This document shows, one piece after another, positions 50,326 through 59,444 of a stretch of 64,000 nt of DNA (position 1 is its first letter; every line of letters begins with the position of its first letter). The notes under the pieces are model-generated. The model was given only the letters and a program-made list of their open reading frames with translations. It did no database searches and was not told where the DNA came from. Made by a program: the position numbers and the translations under genes. Location of the stretch: assembly GCF_001750145.1 (NCBI RefSeq), contig NZ_CP015734.1, forward strand, positions 102,445 to 166,444, in the 5' to 3' direction. The stretch is from Arthrobacter sp. U41. Its GTDB lineage: Bacteria; Actinomycetota; Actinomycetes; Actinomycetales; Micrococcaceae.

Positions 50326-51270
50326 ATGATCGATCCCATCATCCTTTTCTTCCTGCTGGGCGCCACCGCTGGTCTGCTGCGTTCGGAGTTGCGTCTACCG
50401 GCTGCGATTTACGAGTTTGTCAGTATCGTGCTGCTGCTGGCCATCGGGCTTAAGGGCGGTATCGAACTGGCCAGACAGCCTTTCGGCAGCCTGCTGCCGC
50501 AAATGCTGGCCGTCGTGGCGCTGGGATTCTTCCTCGCACTGGCCGCCTTCCCATTGCTGCGCTACCTCGGCCGATTCAAACGCGCGGATGCCGCTTCCAT
50601 CGCCGCCCACTACGGCTCGGTGAGCGTAGGCACCTATGCCGTGGCCGTCGCGTATCTTGGCAGCCGCCAGGTCGCGTTCGAAGAGCACATGCCCCTGCTT
50701 CTGGTGCTGATGGAAGTGCCGGCCATTATTGTGGGAATTGTCCTCGCCCGGGGTCTTTCACGCGAAACCCGGTGGAGATCGGTCGCCCACGAGGTTTTCC
50801 TCGGGAAAAGCATTGTGCTGCTCCTGGGCGGGCTGCTCATCGGCTGGGCGGCGGGGCCGGACGGATTATCTTCGATCGAGCCGTTGTTCTTCGATCTCTT
50901 CAAGGGATTCCTGGCTCTTTTTCTACTGGAGATGGGGCTGATCACTGCGACACAGGTAGGAAGCCTGCGCCGGCACGGGCCATTCCTGATGGCCTTTGGA
51001 ATTGGTATGCCGCTCTTTTCGGCCCTGGTGGGGACCGGACTGGGCTGGGTCCTGGGCCTCTCCATCGGCGGCACGGCCGTTCTTGCGACACTGGCGGCGA
51101 GTGCTTCATACATCGCGGTCCCGGCGGCCATGCGCATTTCCGTGCCCGAGGCCAACCCCACCCTGTCGCTGGCCGCCGCGCTGGGGATCACGTTCCCGTT
51201 CAATGTCCTGCTGGGCATCCCGATCTACCATGCACTGGCCGTGTGGGCCCACACATTCGCGAAAGGATAG
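50326..51270 (+). CDS. sbtA: SbtA-like sodium/bicarbonate symporter
   Basis: A 314-residue integral membrane protein with about ten transmembrane segments arranged as two related halves: LFFLLGATAGLLRSELRLPA, IVLLLAIGLKGGIELARQ, HYGSVSVGTYAVAVAYL, and later GLITATQVG, TLAASASYIAVPAAM. This is the SbtA (DUF897) family, which imports HCO3- with Na+ in cyanobacteria and many others. AAGAGAG precedes ATG 50326. The PII-like partner gene starts five bases after the stop, so the pair forms an operon. In a heterotroph it probably feeds carboxylases or pH control. Confidence 0.88.
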   Translation: MIDPIILFFLLGATAGLLRSELRLPAAIYEFVSIVLLLAIGLKGGIELARQPFGSLLPQMLAVVALGFFLALAAFPLLRYLGRFKRADAASIAAHYGSVSVGTYAVAVAYLGSRQVAFEEHMPLLLVLMEVPAIIVGIVLARGLSRETRWRSVAHEVFLGKSIVLLLGGLLIGWAAGPDGLSSIEPLFFDLFKGFLALFLLEMGLITATQVGSLRRHGPFLMAFGIGMPLFSALVGTGLGWVLGLSIGGTAVLATLAASASYIAVPAAMRISVPEANPTLSLAAALGITFPFNVLLGIPIYHALAVWAHTFAKG

Positions 51271-51275
51271 GACAG

Positions 51276-51578
51276 ATGCAAAGTTATACACGCAAACTAT
51301 TGACCGTCGTCACTGAAGCCGTACTTGAGGGAACGCTCGTTCGGGACATCGACCGGCTGAACGCCCATGGATACACCATCACCGACGCTCGCGGCAAAGG
51401 CCACCGCGGCGTCCGCAGTGCCGGCTGGGAAGCGAACAGCAACATCCGCATCGAGGTGGTATGCGACGACCAGACCGCCGGAGCGATTGCCTCCTACCTC
51501 CAGGAGCATTACTACCAGGACTACGCCATGATCCTGTTCGTGAGTGACGTAGACGTTTTGCGCCCGGAGAAATTCTAG
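51276..51578 (+). CDS. sbtB: SbtB-like PII-type regulator of SbtA
   Basis: A 100-residue PII-like protein. A ferredoxin-like fold begins YTRKLLTVVTEAVLEGTLVR, the T-loop region is ITDARGKGHRGVRSAGWEAN, and strands IRIEVVCDDQTAGAIASYL and YAMILFVSDVDVLRPEKF follow. SbtB binds adenyl nucleotides (cAMP, AMP, ATP) and gates SbtA. AGGATAGGACAG precedes the ATG. Position and size match the sbtA-sbtB operon in other bacteria. Confidence 0.82.
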   Translation: MQSYTRKLLTVVTEAVLEGTLVRDIDRLNAHGYTITDARGKGHRGVRSAGWEANSNIRIEVVCDDQTAGAIASYLQEHYYQDYAMILFVSDVDVLRPEKF

Positions 51579-51622
51579 ACCCTGGCCGCACGGGCCCGGC
51601 GAACGTCCGGGGTGACGCGGCC

Positions 51623-52098
51623 TCAGCTCCGGGGACGCACGACCAGGACCGGGCAGACAGCGCGCCGGACACATTGGTCACTAACGGAGCCGAGCAGCAT
51701 CCCGGCGAGACCGCCGCGCCGCGCGATCCGACCACCAGCATGCGGGCCTCCTGTGAGATGTCTATCAGACTCTCGGCCGCGCTGGAGTGAACGGCCCTGG
51801 AGCTGACGGACACGGTGGGGTATTTGTCGATCCTCACGCCCGCATCCCGCACGAGCTCCCCACGCACGGCCGCGGCGTACTCGTCAAAGGACGGCACGTA
51901 TCCGAACTCCCAACCGGGTGGCTGCGGGGCAGTAGCGATGGACCAGGCCCGCACGATGACGACGGGGACATGCAACTGGTCTGCGAGTCCAAGAGCCATG
52001 TCCAGGGCATAGCCTGCGCAGTCAGATCCATCATGTCCGACCACGATGCTGTCAGCCCGTGCCGGTATCAGTCCGTCACCCAAGTTTTCCTGGCTCAC
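51623..52098 (-). pseudogene. Universal stress protein, frameshifted near its C-terminus
   Basis: A USP domain begins SIVVGHDGSDCAGYALDMAL with AAGGAG before GTG 52098, continues through ARMLVVGSRG, then loses the G-x2-G-x9-G-S/T nucleotide-binding loop in frame (AAVSPGCC). One base away, the expected GGLAGMLLGSVSDQCVRRAV, then CPVLVVRPRS appears and ends at 51623. A single-base deletion near 51715 explains it. It could also be a sequencing indel. USPs bind ATP and support survival under stress; DevR regulons often include them. Confidence 0.7.
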
Positions 52099-52177
52099 TG
52101 GTGGTTCTCCTTGCCGCGGGAGGCCGGAACCGCGGTTGCCGGCCAGTGGATGGCACCGCGGTCGCGGGCCAGACGCT

Positions 52178-52501
52178 CTATTGCGGAGGCAATACGGCGG
52201 GTCCGCCCGGACTCAGAGCCACCGCCCCGCCGAGACGCTCCAACCGGAGCGTCTCCTGATTCCTGCGCTGTAACGAAGCGGACCAGGGCGGCGCCCGTCG
52301 GGAAGCCCAACGGGGTCGCGCGAGAGCGATCAGCAAGCGGGCACCTGAACCGCGCGCCTGCGCGGCCGCCGCGGCCAGAACCTCCGCAGCGCCGGATTCA
52401 GCGACGACAACGCTAAGGTACGTCCGCCCCGCGGAACCCGCGATGGTACCGGGAACACCACCGGGAAGTTGCGGTCTGAAACGTGCCTCTCGATTGTTCA
52501 A
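52178..52501 (-). CDS. Hypothetical protein, possibly frameshifted
   Basis: TTG 52501 with AAGGAG at eight bases starts NNREARFRPQLPGGVPGTIA, then TYLSVVVAESGAAEVLAAAA, then QARGSGARLLIALARPRW. After that the frame becomes Arg/Ser-rich. One base away, from about 52310, VGFPTGAALVRFVTAQESGD, then APVGASRRGG and ERLARDRGAIHWPA read better, ending near 52095. A single indel near 52310 is likely. The first part (V-V-V-A-E-S-G-A-A-x-V-L...R-L-L-I-A-L) is USP-like in pattern. It lies between a broken USP gene and a broken HTH gene. Confidence 0.4.
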   Translation of the reverse strand: MNNREARFRPQLPGGVPGTIAGSAGRTYLSVVVAESGAAEVLAAAAAQARGSGARLLIALARPRWASRRAPPWSASLQRRNQETLRLERLGGAVALSPGGPAVLPPQ

Positions 52502-52617
52502 GAGCGAGCTCCTTCCAAACCGCCACCGCCAAACCACGGCCGGCCACCCCACCGCCCCGTGCGGTAGCGTAATATCTATACCAACGAACTTAGATTAGCG
52601 AACTATAGTTCTGATGT

Positions 52618-52955
52618 CTAGGGTGCGCGGGTGGGCTCAGGGACGAGGACCGCGAGGAGTTCATCCAGTTCGTGACCGGCATCGACGGGATGGCGGAAGG
52701 GACGGCCGTGGCGACGGTGTAGCTGTTGCGCCGCCCGGTCCGCGTCCTGGTGATATAGCCGGCCTCAACAAGGTCAGCTGTGATCTTCTGAGCTGCCCGC
52801 TCCGTCACACCCACCAGGGCGGCGACGTCGCGCAACCGGATCTGCGGGTCACGGGCGATGGTCAGAAGGACGTGGGCGTGGTTGGTGAGGAACGTCCAAC
52901 GCGTTTCGCCGGCAGGCACGGCGGGTGTCCCTGAATCAAAATCCTTGGTTGCCAT
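52618..52955 (-). pseudogene. Winged-helix regulator, frameshifted near its C-terminus
   Basis: From ATG 52955: RWTFLTNHAHVLLTIARDPQ, then IRLRDVAALVGVTERAAQKI, then TADLVEAGYITRTRTGRRNS, YTV. This is a MarR-like winged helix with a paralogue at 62679-63014. The expected end (R-P-F-R-H-P-V-D-A-G-H-E-L-D-E-L-L-A-V-L) is found one base out of frame and ends at 52618, so a single-base change near 52712 disrupts it. The DNA-binding half is intact. It is divergent from terC at 53058. Confidence 0.7.
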
Positions 52956-53057
52956 TTCAAGGACAATAGTCGATCGGACCCGCAGACGCCCGGTCGGCGG
53001 CCGGGAGCGCAGGGAAAGCAATCAGTCTCTATCAGCTAATGACAAGAAAGGCTACCA

Positions 53058-54062
53058 ATGCTCGAAGTCAGTGCACTCCGCTGGATGCTCACCATCGGAC
53101 TTATTCTCGGGCTGCTCGCCCTGGATCTTGGACTGGCCGCAGCCCGGCCCCACGTTGTCAAGTTCCGCGAGGCCGCAATCTCATCAATTCTGTACATTGC
53201 CGTGGCCATTGTCTTCGGACTGGTCTTCGCGATGCAGGTGGGCTGGGACTACGGCGCGGAATACTTCGCCGGCTACATCGTCGAAAAAAGCCTCTCCATC
53301 GATAACCTCTTCGTCTTCGTGATCATCATGTCGACCTTCGCCGTTCCTGAGAAGTACCAGCAGAAGGTCCTGATCTTCGGAATCGCGCTGGCTCTGGTCA
53401 TGCGGGCGATCTTCATCGCCCTGGGTGCAGCACTGCTCCAGCTGTTTTCCTTCATGTTCCTAATCTTTGGCCTGATCCTGATTGTGACCGCTGTGCAGCT
53501 TTACCGGCACCGCAACGCCGACCCGGACGTGCAGGACAACGTGCTGGTCCGGGTGGCCCGCCGGACATTGACCGTCACCAAGGACTACGAGGGCGGCCGG
53601 ATGTTCACCCGCATCGCCGGCCGCCGCGCGGTAACGCCGCTGTTCATAGTGCTGCTGGCAATCGGGAGCACCGACCTATTATTCGCACTCGACTCCATCC
53701 CGGCCATTTTCGGCATCACCGCCGAGCCGTACATCGTCTTCACCGCCAATGCCTTCGCCCTGCTCGGTTTGCGGGCCTTGTACTTCCTTGTGAAGGGCCT
53801 CCTGGATCGGCTGGTCTACCTCTCCACTGGACTGGCGCTCATCCTGGCCTTCATCGGCGTGAAACTGGTCCTGCACTGGGGCCACGGCCTCGATGGCCGG
53901 GTACCGGAAATCAGCACCAACACCAGCCTCATCGTCATCGCAGTAATTCTGACAGTGACCACAACCGCCAGCCTGATCAAGGTCCGCAGGGACCCCACCG
54001 CACGCGCCCACGCGGGTTCTCTCACAGCGGAGAAACCGTCCAATCCAGGGCCGACCGGCTGA
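53058..54062 (+). CDS. terC: TerC-family integral membrane protein (copy 1)
   Basis: A 334-residue TerC protein with about nine transmembrane helices. The family acidic motifs are present: ALDLGLAAARP, YFAGYIVEKSLSIDNLFVFV and STDLLFALDSIPAIFGIT. In other bacteria TerC/Alx/YceF proteins export Mn2+ or support exoenzyme metalation and tellurite tolerance; the acidic residues in S-I-D-N and F-A-L-D-S-I-P are the likely metal sites. AAGAAAGG lies before ATG 53058. A second full copy (54971-56158) and two fragments lie nearby. Confidence 0.93.
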   Translation: MLEVSALRWMLTIGLILGLLALDLGLAAARPHVVKFREAAISSILYIAVAIVFGLVFAMQVGWDYGAEYFAGYIVEKSLSIDNLFVFVIIMSTFAVPEKYQQKVLIFGIALALVMRAIFIALGAALLQLFSFMFLIFGLILIVTAVQLYRHRNADPDVQDNVLVRVARRTLTVTKDYEGGRMFTRIAGRRAVTPLFIVLLAIGSTDLLFALDSIPAIFGITAEPYIVFTANAFALLGLRALYFLVKGLLDRLVYLSTGLALILAFIGVKLVLHWGHGLDGRVPEISTNTSLIVIAVILTVTTTASLIKVRRDPTARAHAGSLTAEKPSNPGPTG

Positions 54063-54068
54063 CCGGAC

Positions 54069-54332
54069 ATGGCCTTCCAGAACCAGCTTCAGCTCCTCAG
54101 GCCCAAGGCCTGTGGTGGCCGGCGAATCCGGCAGGCTGCAGAACTACAGGCAGCGGCTGATGTTTCGGTGGCGCTGGAATGGGCAGTCGTCGTGCTCGTG
54201 GTGACGCTGCTCATCATCGGCTACCTCGCGATCCGGCGCCTCGAGCTGCCGTTCCGCTACAAAGCCATGATCGCATTCGTTGGGGTGGGTAGCGGCCCGA
54301 CACCCACCCGCCCAAAGGAGACTGCTTGCTGA
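54069..54332 (+). CDS. Doubtful small membrane ORF
   Basis: 87 residues with one hydrophobic helix (EWAVVVLVVTLLIIGYLAIR) followed by a basic stretch (RRLELPFRYKAM). No Shine-Dalgarno site precedes ATG 54069. An internal GTG at 54168 would give a 54-residue single-span protein. It fills the gap between terC and the kinase-like gene and overlaps the latter by seven bases. Confidence 0.3.
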   Translation: MAFQNQLQLLRPKACGGRRIRQAAELQAAADVSVALEWAVVVLVVTLLIIGYLAIRRLELPFRYKAMIAFVGVGSGPTPTRPKETAC

Positions 54333-54940
54333 TCGTGCTCACCGGAATTGACGGTTCAGGAAAGACGACGGCGGCACGGGCCCTGGTTGATGCCGCCCGC
54401 CGCGCGGGCCAGGGCGCCCTGTTTCTCGGCAACTATGCGGGTCGCCGACAGATGTCCCTGATCAGTGCCAGGCTCGGGGTTCACCTGCCACCGCGGCTGG
54501 CGGACTTTCTGGAAACGACAGTCCGGACGCTCAACGTCCTGAATTCACACCGCCGCGCCCGACGATTTCCCGGCCTGGTGGTCATGGATCGGGACCTGCA
54601 TTGCCAGCTCGCGCTGCGCCAGATGCACGGACTCTCCCGGGGCCGCGTGCTCCCGTTCCTCATCCGCGCGCTCCCCCAGCCCGACCTCGTCATCTACCTC
54701 GACATTGACCCCCACGAGGCCCACGCGCGGGTTCTTGCGCGGGGCACCGACTCCGAACGGCTCGAAGACCTTCAGTCCTTGGACGAGGCCTATCACTCAC
54801 TCCCGGAATTCCCCCGGTTTGCCGTCATTCCCGCTGACGGGCCGCCTTCCGAGGTGCTGGCCCTGTTGCAGGCCGCCATCGCACAGGCCTGCGGAGGGCC
54901 GGCCGGGGAGCACTCCCCCCGCCGGCCCCCGCCTGAGTAG
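54326..54940 (+). CDS. Thymidylate-kinase-like P-loop protein
   Basis: A 204-residue P-loop kinase. Walker A GIDGSGKTTAARAL (about 7-20), the DRD-like VVMDRDLHCQLALRQMHG (DR(Y/F/H) motif region), and PDLVIYLDIDPHEAHARVLA, RGTDSERLE (lid) follow dTMP kinase order. The LID and the thymidine pocket are not typical enough to call it Tmk; other dNMP or lipid kinases are possible. TTG start with AAGGAG upstream. It lies between two terC genes. Confidence 0.7.
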   Translation: MLIVLTGIDGSGKTTAARALVDAARRAGQGALFLGNYAGRRQMSLISARLGVHLPPRLADFLETTVRTLNVLNSHRRARRFPGLVVMDRDLHCQLALRQMHGLSRGRVLPFLIRALPQPDLVIYLDIDPHEAHARVLARGTDSERLEDLQSLDEAYHSLPEFPRFAVIPADGPPSEVLALLQAAIAQACGGPAGEHSPRRPPPE

Positions 54941-54970
54941 CCAGAACGAGGGACCAGCGGGTGCCGCAAC

Positions 54971-56158
54971 TCAGCGCGCGAGGTACTCTTCGTGCTGCCG
55001 GTGCGCTTCCGCGACCAGCGCCCGAATCTTGTCAATGTCCTTGGCCTTGTTGCGGTACTTCGGATCCATGGTGAGAATCTGGGACTCTTCATCGGTCAGC
55101 ATCCGGTACATCCGCTCGCGTTCGGACGCGTCAGCGGTGTATTCCAGGTCAAGGTAGTTGACGGCGTGCCGGCGTGCATTGTTGATGGAGGTCTGGGCTT
55201 TGCCGGCCTTGCTCAGCAGCGACGCGACGACGGTCAGGACGAGCACCCCAACAATGACAGTCAGTGAGGTGGCCGTGCTGATCTCGACGACGGGAACGGG
55301 CTGGCCGTCGTTGATGAACGGCAGGTTGTTCTCATGCAGGGCGTGGAGCACCAGCTTGACCCCGATGAAGGCGAGAATCACCGCCAGGCCGTACGCGAGG
55401 TAGATGAGGCGGTCCAGGAGCCCGTCGATCAGGAAGTACAACTGGCGCAGACCCATCAAGGAAAACGCGGTGGCGGTGAAGACGATGAACACGTTCTGGG
55501 TCAGCCCGAAGATCGCCGGGATCGAGTCCAGGGCAAACAGAATGTCGGTTCCGCCGATGGCCACCATGACCAGCAGCATCGGCGTCAGCGCCCGCTTGCC
55601 ATCGTGGATGGTAAAGAGCTTGTCCCCGTCGTAGTGCTCCGTGGTGTGGAAGAGCTTCCTGGCAATGCGGATCAGGAAATTATCCGCCTCGTCGTCGCCG
55701 TGGGCTTCCGGCCGGAGCAGGTTACCCGCGGTGATCAGTAAGATCAGGCCGAAGATGTAGAACACCCAGGCGAAGGAATTGATCAGCGCGGCCCCGAGGA
55801 AGATGAAGCCGGTGCGGGCGATCAGCGAGAAGACGATGCCGAAGAGCAGCACCTTCTGCTGGTCCTCGCGGGGCACCCGGAAACTCGCGATGATGATCAG
55901 GAAGACAAACAGGTTGTCGACGGAGAGGGCCTTCTCCGTGATGTAGCCGGCGAAGTATTCCGACCCCATCGCGGTGCCGCCGAAAATCCACACCAGGACG
56001 CCGAACAAGACCGCCAGGCCCACGTAGAGGGCCGACCACGCGGCCGCCTCCTTGAGCGTGGGCACATGGGCCTTGCGGATGTGGAAGAAGTAGTCGAAGG
56101 CCAGCAAGGCCAGGATGGCGGCAATGGTGACGGCCCAGATAAGGGGGGAAACGGTCAT
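54971..56158 (-). CDS. terC: TerC-family integral membrane protein (copy 2)
   Basis: About 395 residues, longer than copy 1 because of a C-terminal cytoplasmic tail (NNARRHAVNYLDLEYTADAS, then EEYLAR). The core repeats the TerC motifs: FDYFFHIRKAHVPTLKEAAA, GYITEKALSVDNLFVFLIII, GTDILFALDSIPAIFGL. It shares architecture but not close sequence with copy 1. ATG 56158 is preferred over TTG 56167 because GGAAG lies ten bases upstream. Likely manganese or tellurite-related membrane function. Confidence 0.92.
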   Translation of the reverse strand: MTVSPLIWAVTIAAILALLAFDYFFHIRKAHVPTLKEAAAWSALYVGLAVLFGVLVWIFGGTAMGSEYFAGYITEKALSVDNLFVFLIIIASFRVPREDQQKVLLFGIVFSLIARTGFIFLGAALINSFAWVFYIFGLILLITAGNLLRPEAHGDDEADNFLIRIARKLFHTTEHYDGDKLFTIHDGKRALTPMLLVMVAIGGTDILFALDSIPAIFGLTQNVFIVFTATAFSLMGLRQLYFLIDGLLDRLIYLAYGLAVILAFIGVKLVLHALHENNLPFINDGQPVPVVEISTATSLTVIVGVLVLTVVASLLSKAGKAQTSINNARRHAVNYLDLEYTADASERERMYRMLTDEESQILTMDPKYRNKAKDIDKIRALVAEAHRQHEEYLAR

Positions 56159-56230
56159 GGTGCTCAACTTCCGTGAGGGATTCGGCCGCTGCGGCCGGTT
56201 CGGTCCGGTAATTCAAATAGTCTGAGGAAT

Positions 56231-56704
56231 TTATACACTGGTGGCATCTTGCACCTCGCCCACAAGTTCCTCAATGATGTCCTCGAGGAACAGCACTCCG
56301 GTGGTGTTGCCGTGAGCGTCAAAGACCCGGGCAACGTGGGCGCCGGTCCGGCGCATCACGGCCAGGGCGTCCTCCAGTTCACTGCCGCTGAACGCCGCCG
56401 CCAGCTTCCGGATCCGCTTGGCGGGGACCGCCTCGCTGAACGCGGCCGGCGTCGTCAGGTCCATGACGTCCTTGAGGTGCAGGTAGCCGGTGGGGGCGCC
56501 GTCGTCGTCGGTGAGGATGTAACGGGAGTAGCCGTGCGCCGCGACGGCCCGCTGGATGTCCGCCGGCGTCGCCGAAGAGGGCAGCAGCACCATCTCAGCG
56601 ATCGGCACTTCCACGTCGGCGACGGTCTTGGCCGTGAACTCGAACGCCGCCGTCAGGGTTCCGCTGGTGTCCGTCAGCACCCCGTCCCGGGTGGACTGCT
56701 CCAC
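56231..56704 (-). pseudogene. CBS-domain fragment of a CNNM/CorC-like transporter
   Basis: 157 residues hold two CBS units (TVADVEVPIAEMVLLPSSAT, GYLHLKDVMDLTTP, then LEDALAVMRRTGAHVARVFD, GVLFLEDIIEELVGEV). These are the cytosolic half of CNNM/CorC-type membrane proteins. The DUF21 membrane half that should precede it is absent. Upstream (56710-56883) lies an unrelated helical fragment, then an IS21-like end. So the gene was cut at its 5' side, probably by that insertion. Confidence 0.7.
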
Positions 56705-56931
56705 AATGTTCGCGACTGCTGTTCCGCACCCACCAGCACGGCCTTGGGCATGGTGCCGGTGAACGGGGCAAGCTGTTGCTCGACCACTGCACGGATGCGC
56801 TGTGCCTCACGGGTTCGTCCGGACTGCTGATGCATTTCATAGACGGCGAAGGTGGTGTTGATCAGCTGCACCATTTGTCCCACAAGTCCGGCGACGATGA
56901 CCAGTTACGGCTGTAACTTTTGCGACGCCGC

Positions 56932-57007
56932 TGTCATTCTCCTCTAAGTCGTCTGCACGAAATTTCCAGAGTCGTCTGCACGGCCACTACATGTCCGCGA
57001 GGGGATC
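56932..57007 (-). repeat. IS21-like terminal repeat remnant, copy C
   Basis: Minus strand: GATCCCCTCGCGGACATGTA, GTGGCCGTGCAGACGACTCT, GGAAATTTCGTGCAGACGAC, TTAGAGG, then AGAATGACA. It matches copy A at 30438 over its full length, with a few differences, in inverted orientation. The homology begins at GATCCCC in both. Confidence 0.65.
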
Positions 57008-57306
57008 CTGTCTTGGGACGACCCTGTGACCGGAGCTCGACCTCACGATCGGCCTAGTCAGCTGCTCCACGGTTGAGGGTATGAGGCGGGCGGCACGGTC
57101 TTGCGCCGGCGCTGACCGGGCCCGGCTCGTCAACCCACGCGGATGCCATTGTCTTGTCGTGTCCGGATGAGGCGACCGGTGAACTTGCCCGACGAGGTGC
57201 CTTATCTGCGCCATCGTAGGTGCCTCGAGTCCGAGGTGTGGGTCTCGTGCATCCGGTAGCCGGGCCATGGATGGAATGCCTGGCAGATGCAATCCTGCAG
57301 CACGCG

Positions 57307-57825
57307 TCAATGCGATCGGCGAAAGGTCGCGAAGACGAAAAGCAGGCCGCCGACGAGTGCGGTCGAGATGCCTAGGGCCAGGATCTCCTCGGGTGAGGGC
57401 CTGGAAATGAGGCGCTCCAAATATCGGACGGCCAGGACCAGGACCAGGGTGCCGGCTATCCGCCCCTTTAGGTGATCAAAGGAGGTGGTGGTCAACGACG
57501 GCGGAAGATCGAGGTCGTGCACGAACAGCTCCCAGATCCCAAAGCCGACGATGAGCAACACGGTCGCGATCAGGATGGAATCGATGCTCTCGAACAGTTT
57601 CACCAGGGCCGGATCGGAGGACAGGCCTTCTACGGCCAAGATGTGGACGAACGTCGCTGCCTTGCCCAGGGCCCAAAGGTAGGTTACGGCCGAAAGGAAC
57701 AGCGCAGTGGCTGCCCCGATGACGGCGACGTACCGGATGTGTTCGATAGCCAGGCGCCGGCGCCGGCGGCGGGATGTCGGGTCGTTTTCCGGTTGCGGCA
57801 CTGAACCGTCCGTTCGGGGCTGCAT
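57307..57825 (-). CDS. yqhA: YqhA-family (UPF0114) membrane protein
   Basis: A 172-residue protein. After a basic N-terminus (SRRRRRRLAIEHIRYVAVIG) there are three or four transmembrane helices with conserved residues: LFLSAVTYLWALGKAAT, SIDSILIATVLLIVGFGIWE, LFVHDLDLPP, GRIAGTLVLVLAVRYLERLI. The family is uncharacterised. The I-D-x-x-L-I-A/G-x-x-L-x-I-x-G-x-G-x-W/Y-E-L-F block is diagnostic. It is alone, flanked by empty stretches (57008-57306 and 57838-58124, nothing seen). Confidence 0.88.
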   Translation of the reverse strand: MQPRTDGSVPQPENDPTSRRRRRRLAIEHIRYVAVIGAATALFLSAVTYLWALGKAATFVHILAVEGLSSDPALVKLFESIDSILIATVLLIVGFGIWELFVHDLDLPPSLTTTSFDHLKGRIAGTLVLVLAVRYLERLISRPSPEEILALGISTALVGGLLFVFATFRRSH

Positions 57826-58124
57826 CGGGTCCTCTCGTCTGAACCTTAAGGCTTCCGTGCATTACTCGCGCGGACTGCGGCCTCCTGCCTGTCGCAGTAA
57901 TCTGATCGTAACGGCCGCGGGCGGAACCGGCTCATCTTTTCGACAAAGGCGTCATCGTCCGCCTTGAGGCGCGGAGTCAACGCAAGTGTCCTTGATTCCT
58001 TGTTCCCAGATCAAGAGTGGCGGTCTTGCGCGGTGCGGTCCATGTTTGCGGGCACTTCGGAGCAGGTCTGGGTAAGAAAGCACCACGGCCACCCGGGCAC
58101 TGCTCCGACATCGTCACTTCCGGG

Positions 58125-59093
58125 TCAGGTGCGGGTCGTAAGGAGCCAGAGAAGATACCCGAGGTACAGGACGACGAAGAGCCCGCCTTCAAAACGGTGG
58201 ACCCTCCGCCCGCTGAGGAATACGGGGATGCACAGCAGCACCGCCGCGGTCATCAGGGGCAGGTCCACCTGGACGAGCTGTTCGGAGACGGTGATTCCGC
58301 CCGGGGCGGTCAGCGTGGTCACCCCGAGGATGAACGCAATGTTGTAGACACTGGAGCCGATAAGGTTTCCGACCGCCACGTCACGGTCGTTTCGCACGGT
58401 GGCGACGAGAGTCGTCACCAGCTCCGGGGCAGAAGTGCCGATGGAGACGATAGTCAACCCGATCAGGGCGTCGGATACACCCAGCTGCTGGGCGAGGTCC
58501 ACGGATCCGCCCACCAACCCGTGTGCCCCCAGGACCACCACGGCGATGCCGGCCACGAGCAGAACAATATCCACGAGCTTGCCCTTCGGGGAGGGCCGGG
58601 GCGGCGGGGCGTATTCGGCTTCATACTCCGCGCGTACGGACGCCAACTCCCGCCGGCTAACACGCAGGATCACGGCCGTGTAGATCAGTGCGATGGCCAC
58701 CAGCAGCACGCCGTCGGTCCGAGAGAGCGTCCGATCCAGCGTCATCAGCAGCAAGCTGATGGCTGCCAGTGCCATCATGGGTAGGTCGAAGCGGAGGATC
58801 TGACCGTGCAGTGTCAAGGGGCGCAGCAGAGCGCTGAGCCCCAGGATGAGGAGCAGGTTGACGAGATTGGTGCCGGCGATGTTGCCGACCGCGAGATCCC
58901 CGGCACCGACCCACACTGCGTCGACGCCGACGGCCAGCTCCGGGGCGCTGGTGCCGATGGAGACCACGGTCAGCCCGATGACGAGGGGAGACACACCCAA
59001 TCGGGCTGCCAATCGAGTGCCTGCACGGAGCACGAGCTCGGCTCCGGCGATCAAGGCGGCCAACCCAACCACGATGAGCATCCAGCTCCCCAT
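58125..59093 (-). CDS. CaxA-type K+-independent Na+/Ca2+ exchanger
   Basis: A 322-residue membrane protein of the YrbG/CaxA family, with two five-helix halves that each carry the alpha repeat: GLTVVSIGTSAPELAVGV (about 40-57) and GLTIVSIGTSAPELVTTL (about 205-222). GNIAGTNLVNLLLILG and GNLIGSSVYNIAFILG complete the ion sites. It exchanges Ca2+ against Na+ or H+. It is next to a P2A ATPase of similar ion spectrum, suggesting a calcium-homeostasis group. Full length. Confidence 0.94.
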   Translation of the reverse strand: MGSWMLIVVGLAALIAGAELVLRAGTRLAARLGVSPLVIGLTVVSIGTSAPELAVGVDAVWVGAGDLAVGNIAGTNLVNLLLILGLSALLRPLTLHGQILRFDLPMMALAAISLLLMTLDRTLSRTDGVLLVAIALIYTAVILRVSRRELASVRAEYEAEYAPPPRPSPKGKLVDIVLLVAGIAVVVLGAHGLVGGSVDLAQQLGVSDALIGLTIVSIGTSAPELVTTLVATVRNDRDVAVGNLIGSSVYNIAFILGVTTLTAPGGITVSEQLVQVDLPLMTAAVLLCIPVFLSGRRVHRFEGGLFVVLYLGYLLWLLTTRT

Positions 59094-59207
59094 GAGACCC
59101 TGAACCTCCCAAATCCGATGGATTCCGAAAATCGTCGCAACACCTGATCATCTCAGGAGCTGCAATGGACCCCCAAGGGTCCAGGAACCGCCCTGACGTG
59201 CGCGTCC

Positions 59208-59444
59208 GTGGAGGCACAAGTCGCGCTCGTTGCAAGGACTGAGCGGCAGATGCTCACCATCCCGAGTCTGTTGACTTCGTCACCACCTTCGGAACGTTCC
59301 GATTCTCCTGCGGAACGCCGCGCCATTGCTGCGGACCTGACGTCCCTGCACAATTTGCTTGCCCGTTCCTCGAACAACATCAAGAAACTCGCACGGCAGG
59401 CAAACGCTACGGGCGAATTCCCCGCAGAACGAGCGGAGCACTGA
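59208..59444 (+). pseudogene. MobC-type mobilisation protein fragment
   Basis: The end LTSLHNLLARSSNNIKKLAR, then QANATGEFPAE matches the C-terminal MobC motif (L-x-x-x-L-x-R-x-x-N-N-I-N/K-Q-I/L-A-R-x-A-N-x-x-G). The N-terminal 30 or so residues look unrelated or degenerate, and no relaxase gene follows. MobC proteins assist the relaxase at oriT. This is a remnant of a mobilisation region. Confidence 0.55.

Noticed and set aside
52958-52976. AAGGACAATAGTCGAT between the HTH gene and terC as a DevR box
   Set aside because: Only the inner GGAC/AGTC is kept; the outer GGG and CCC are missing.
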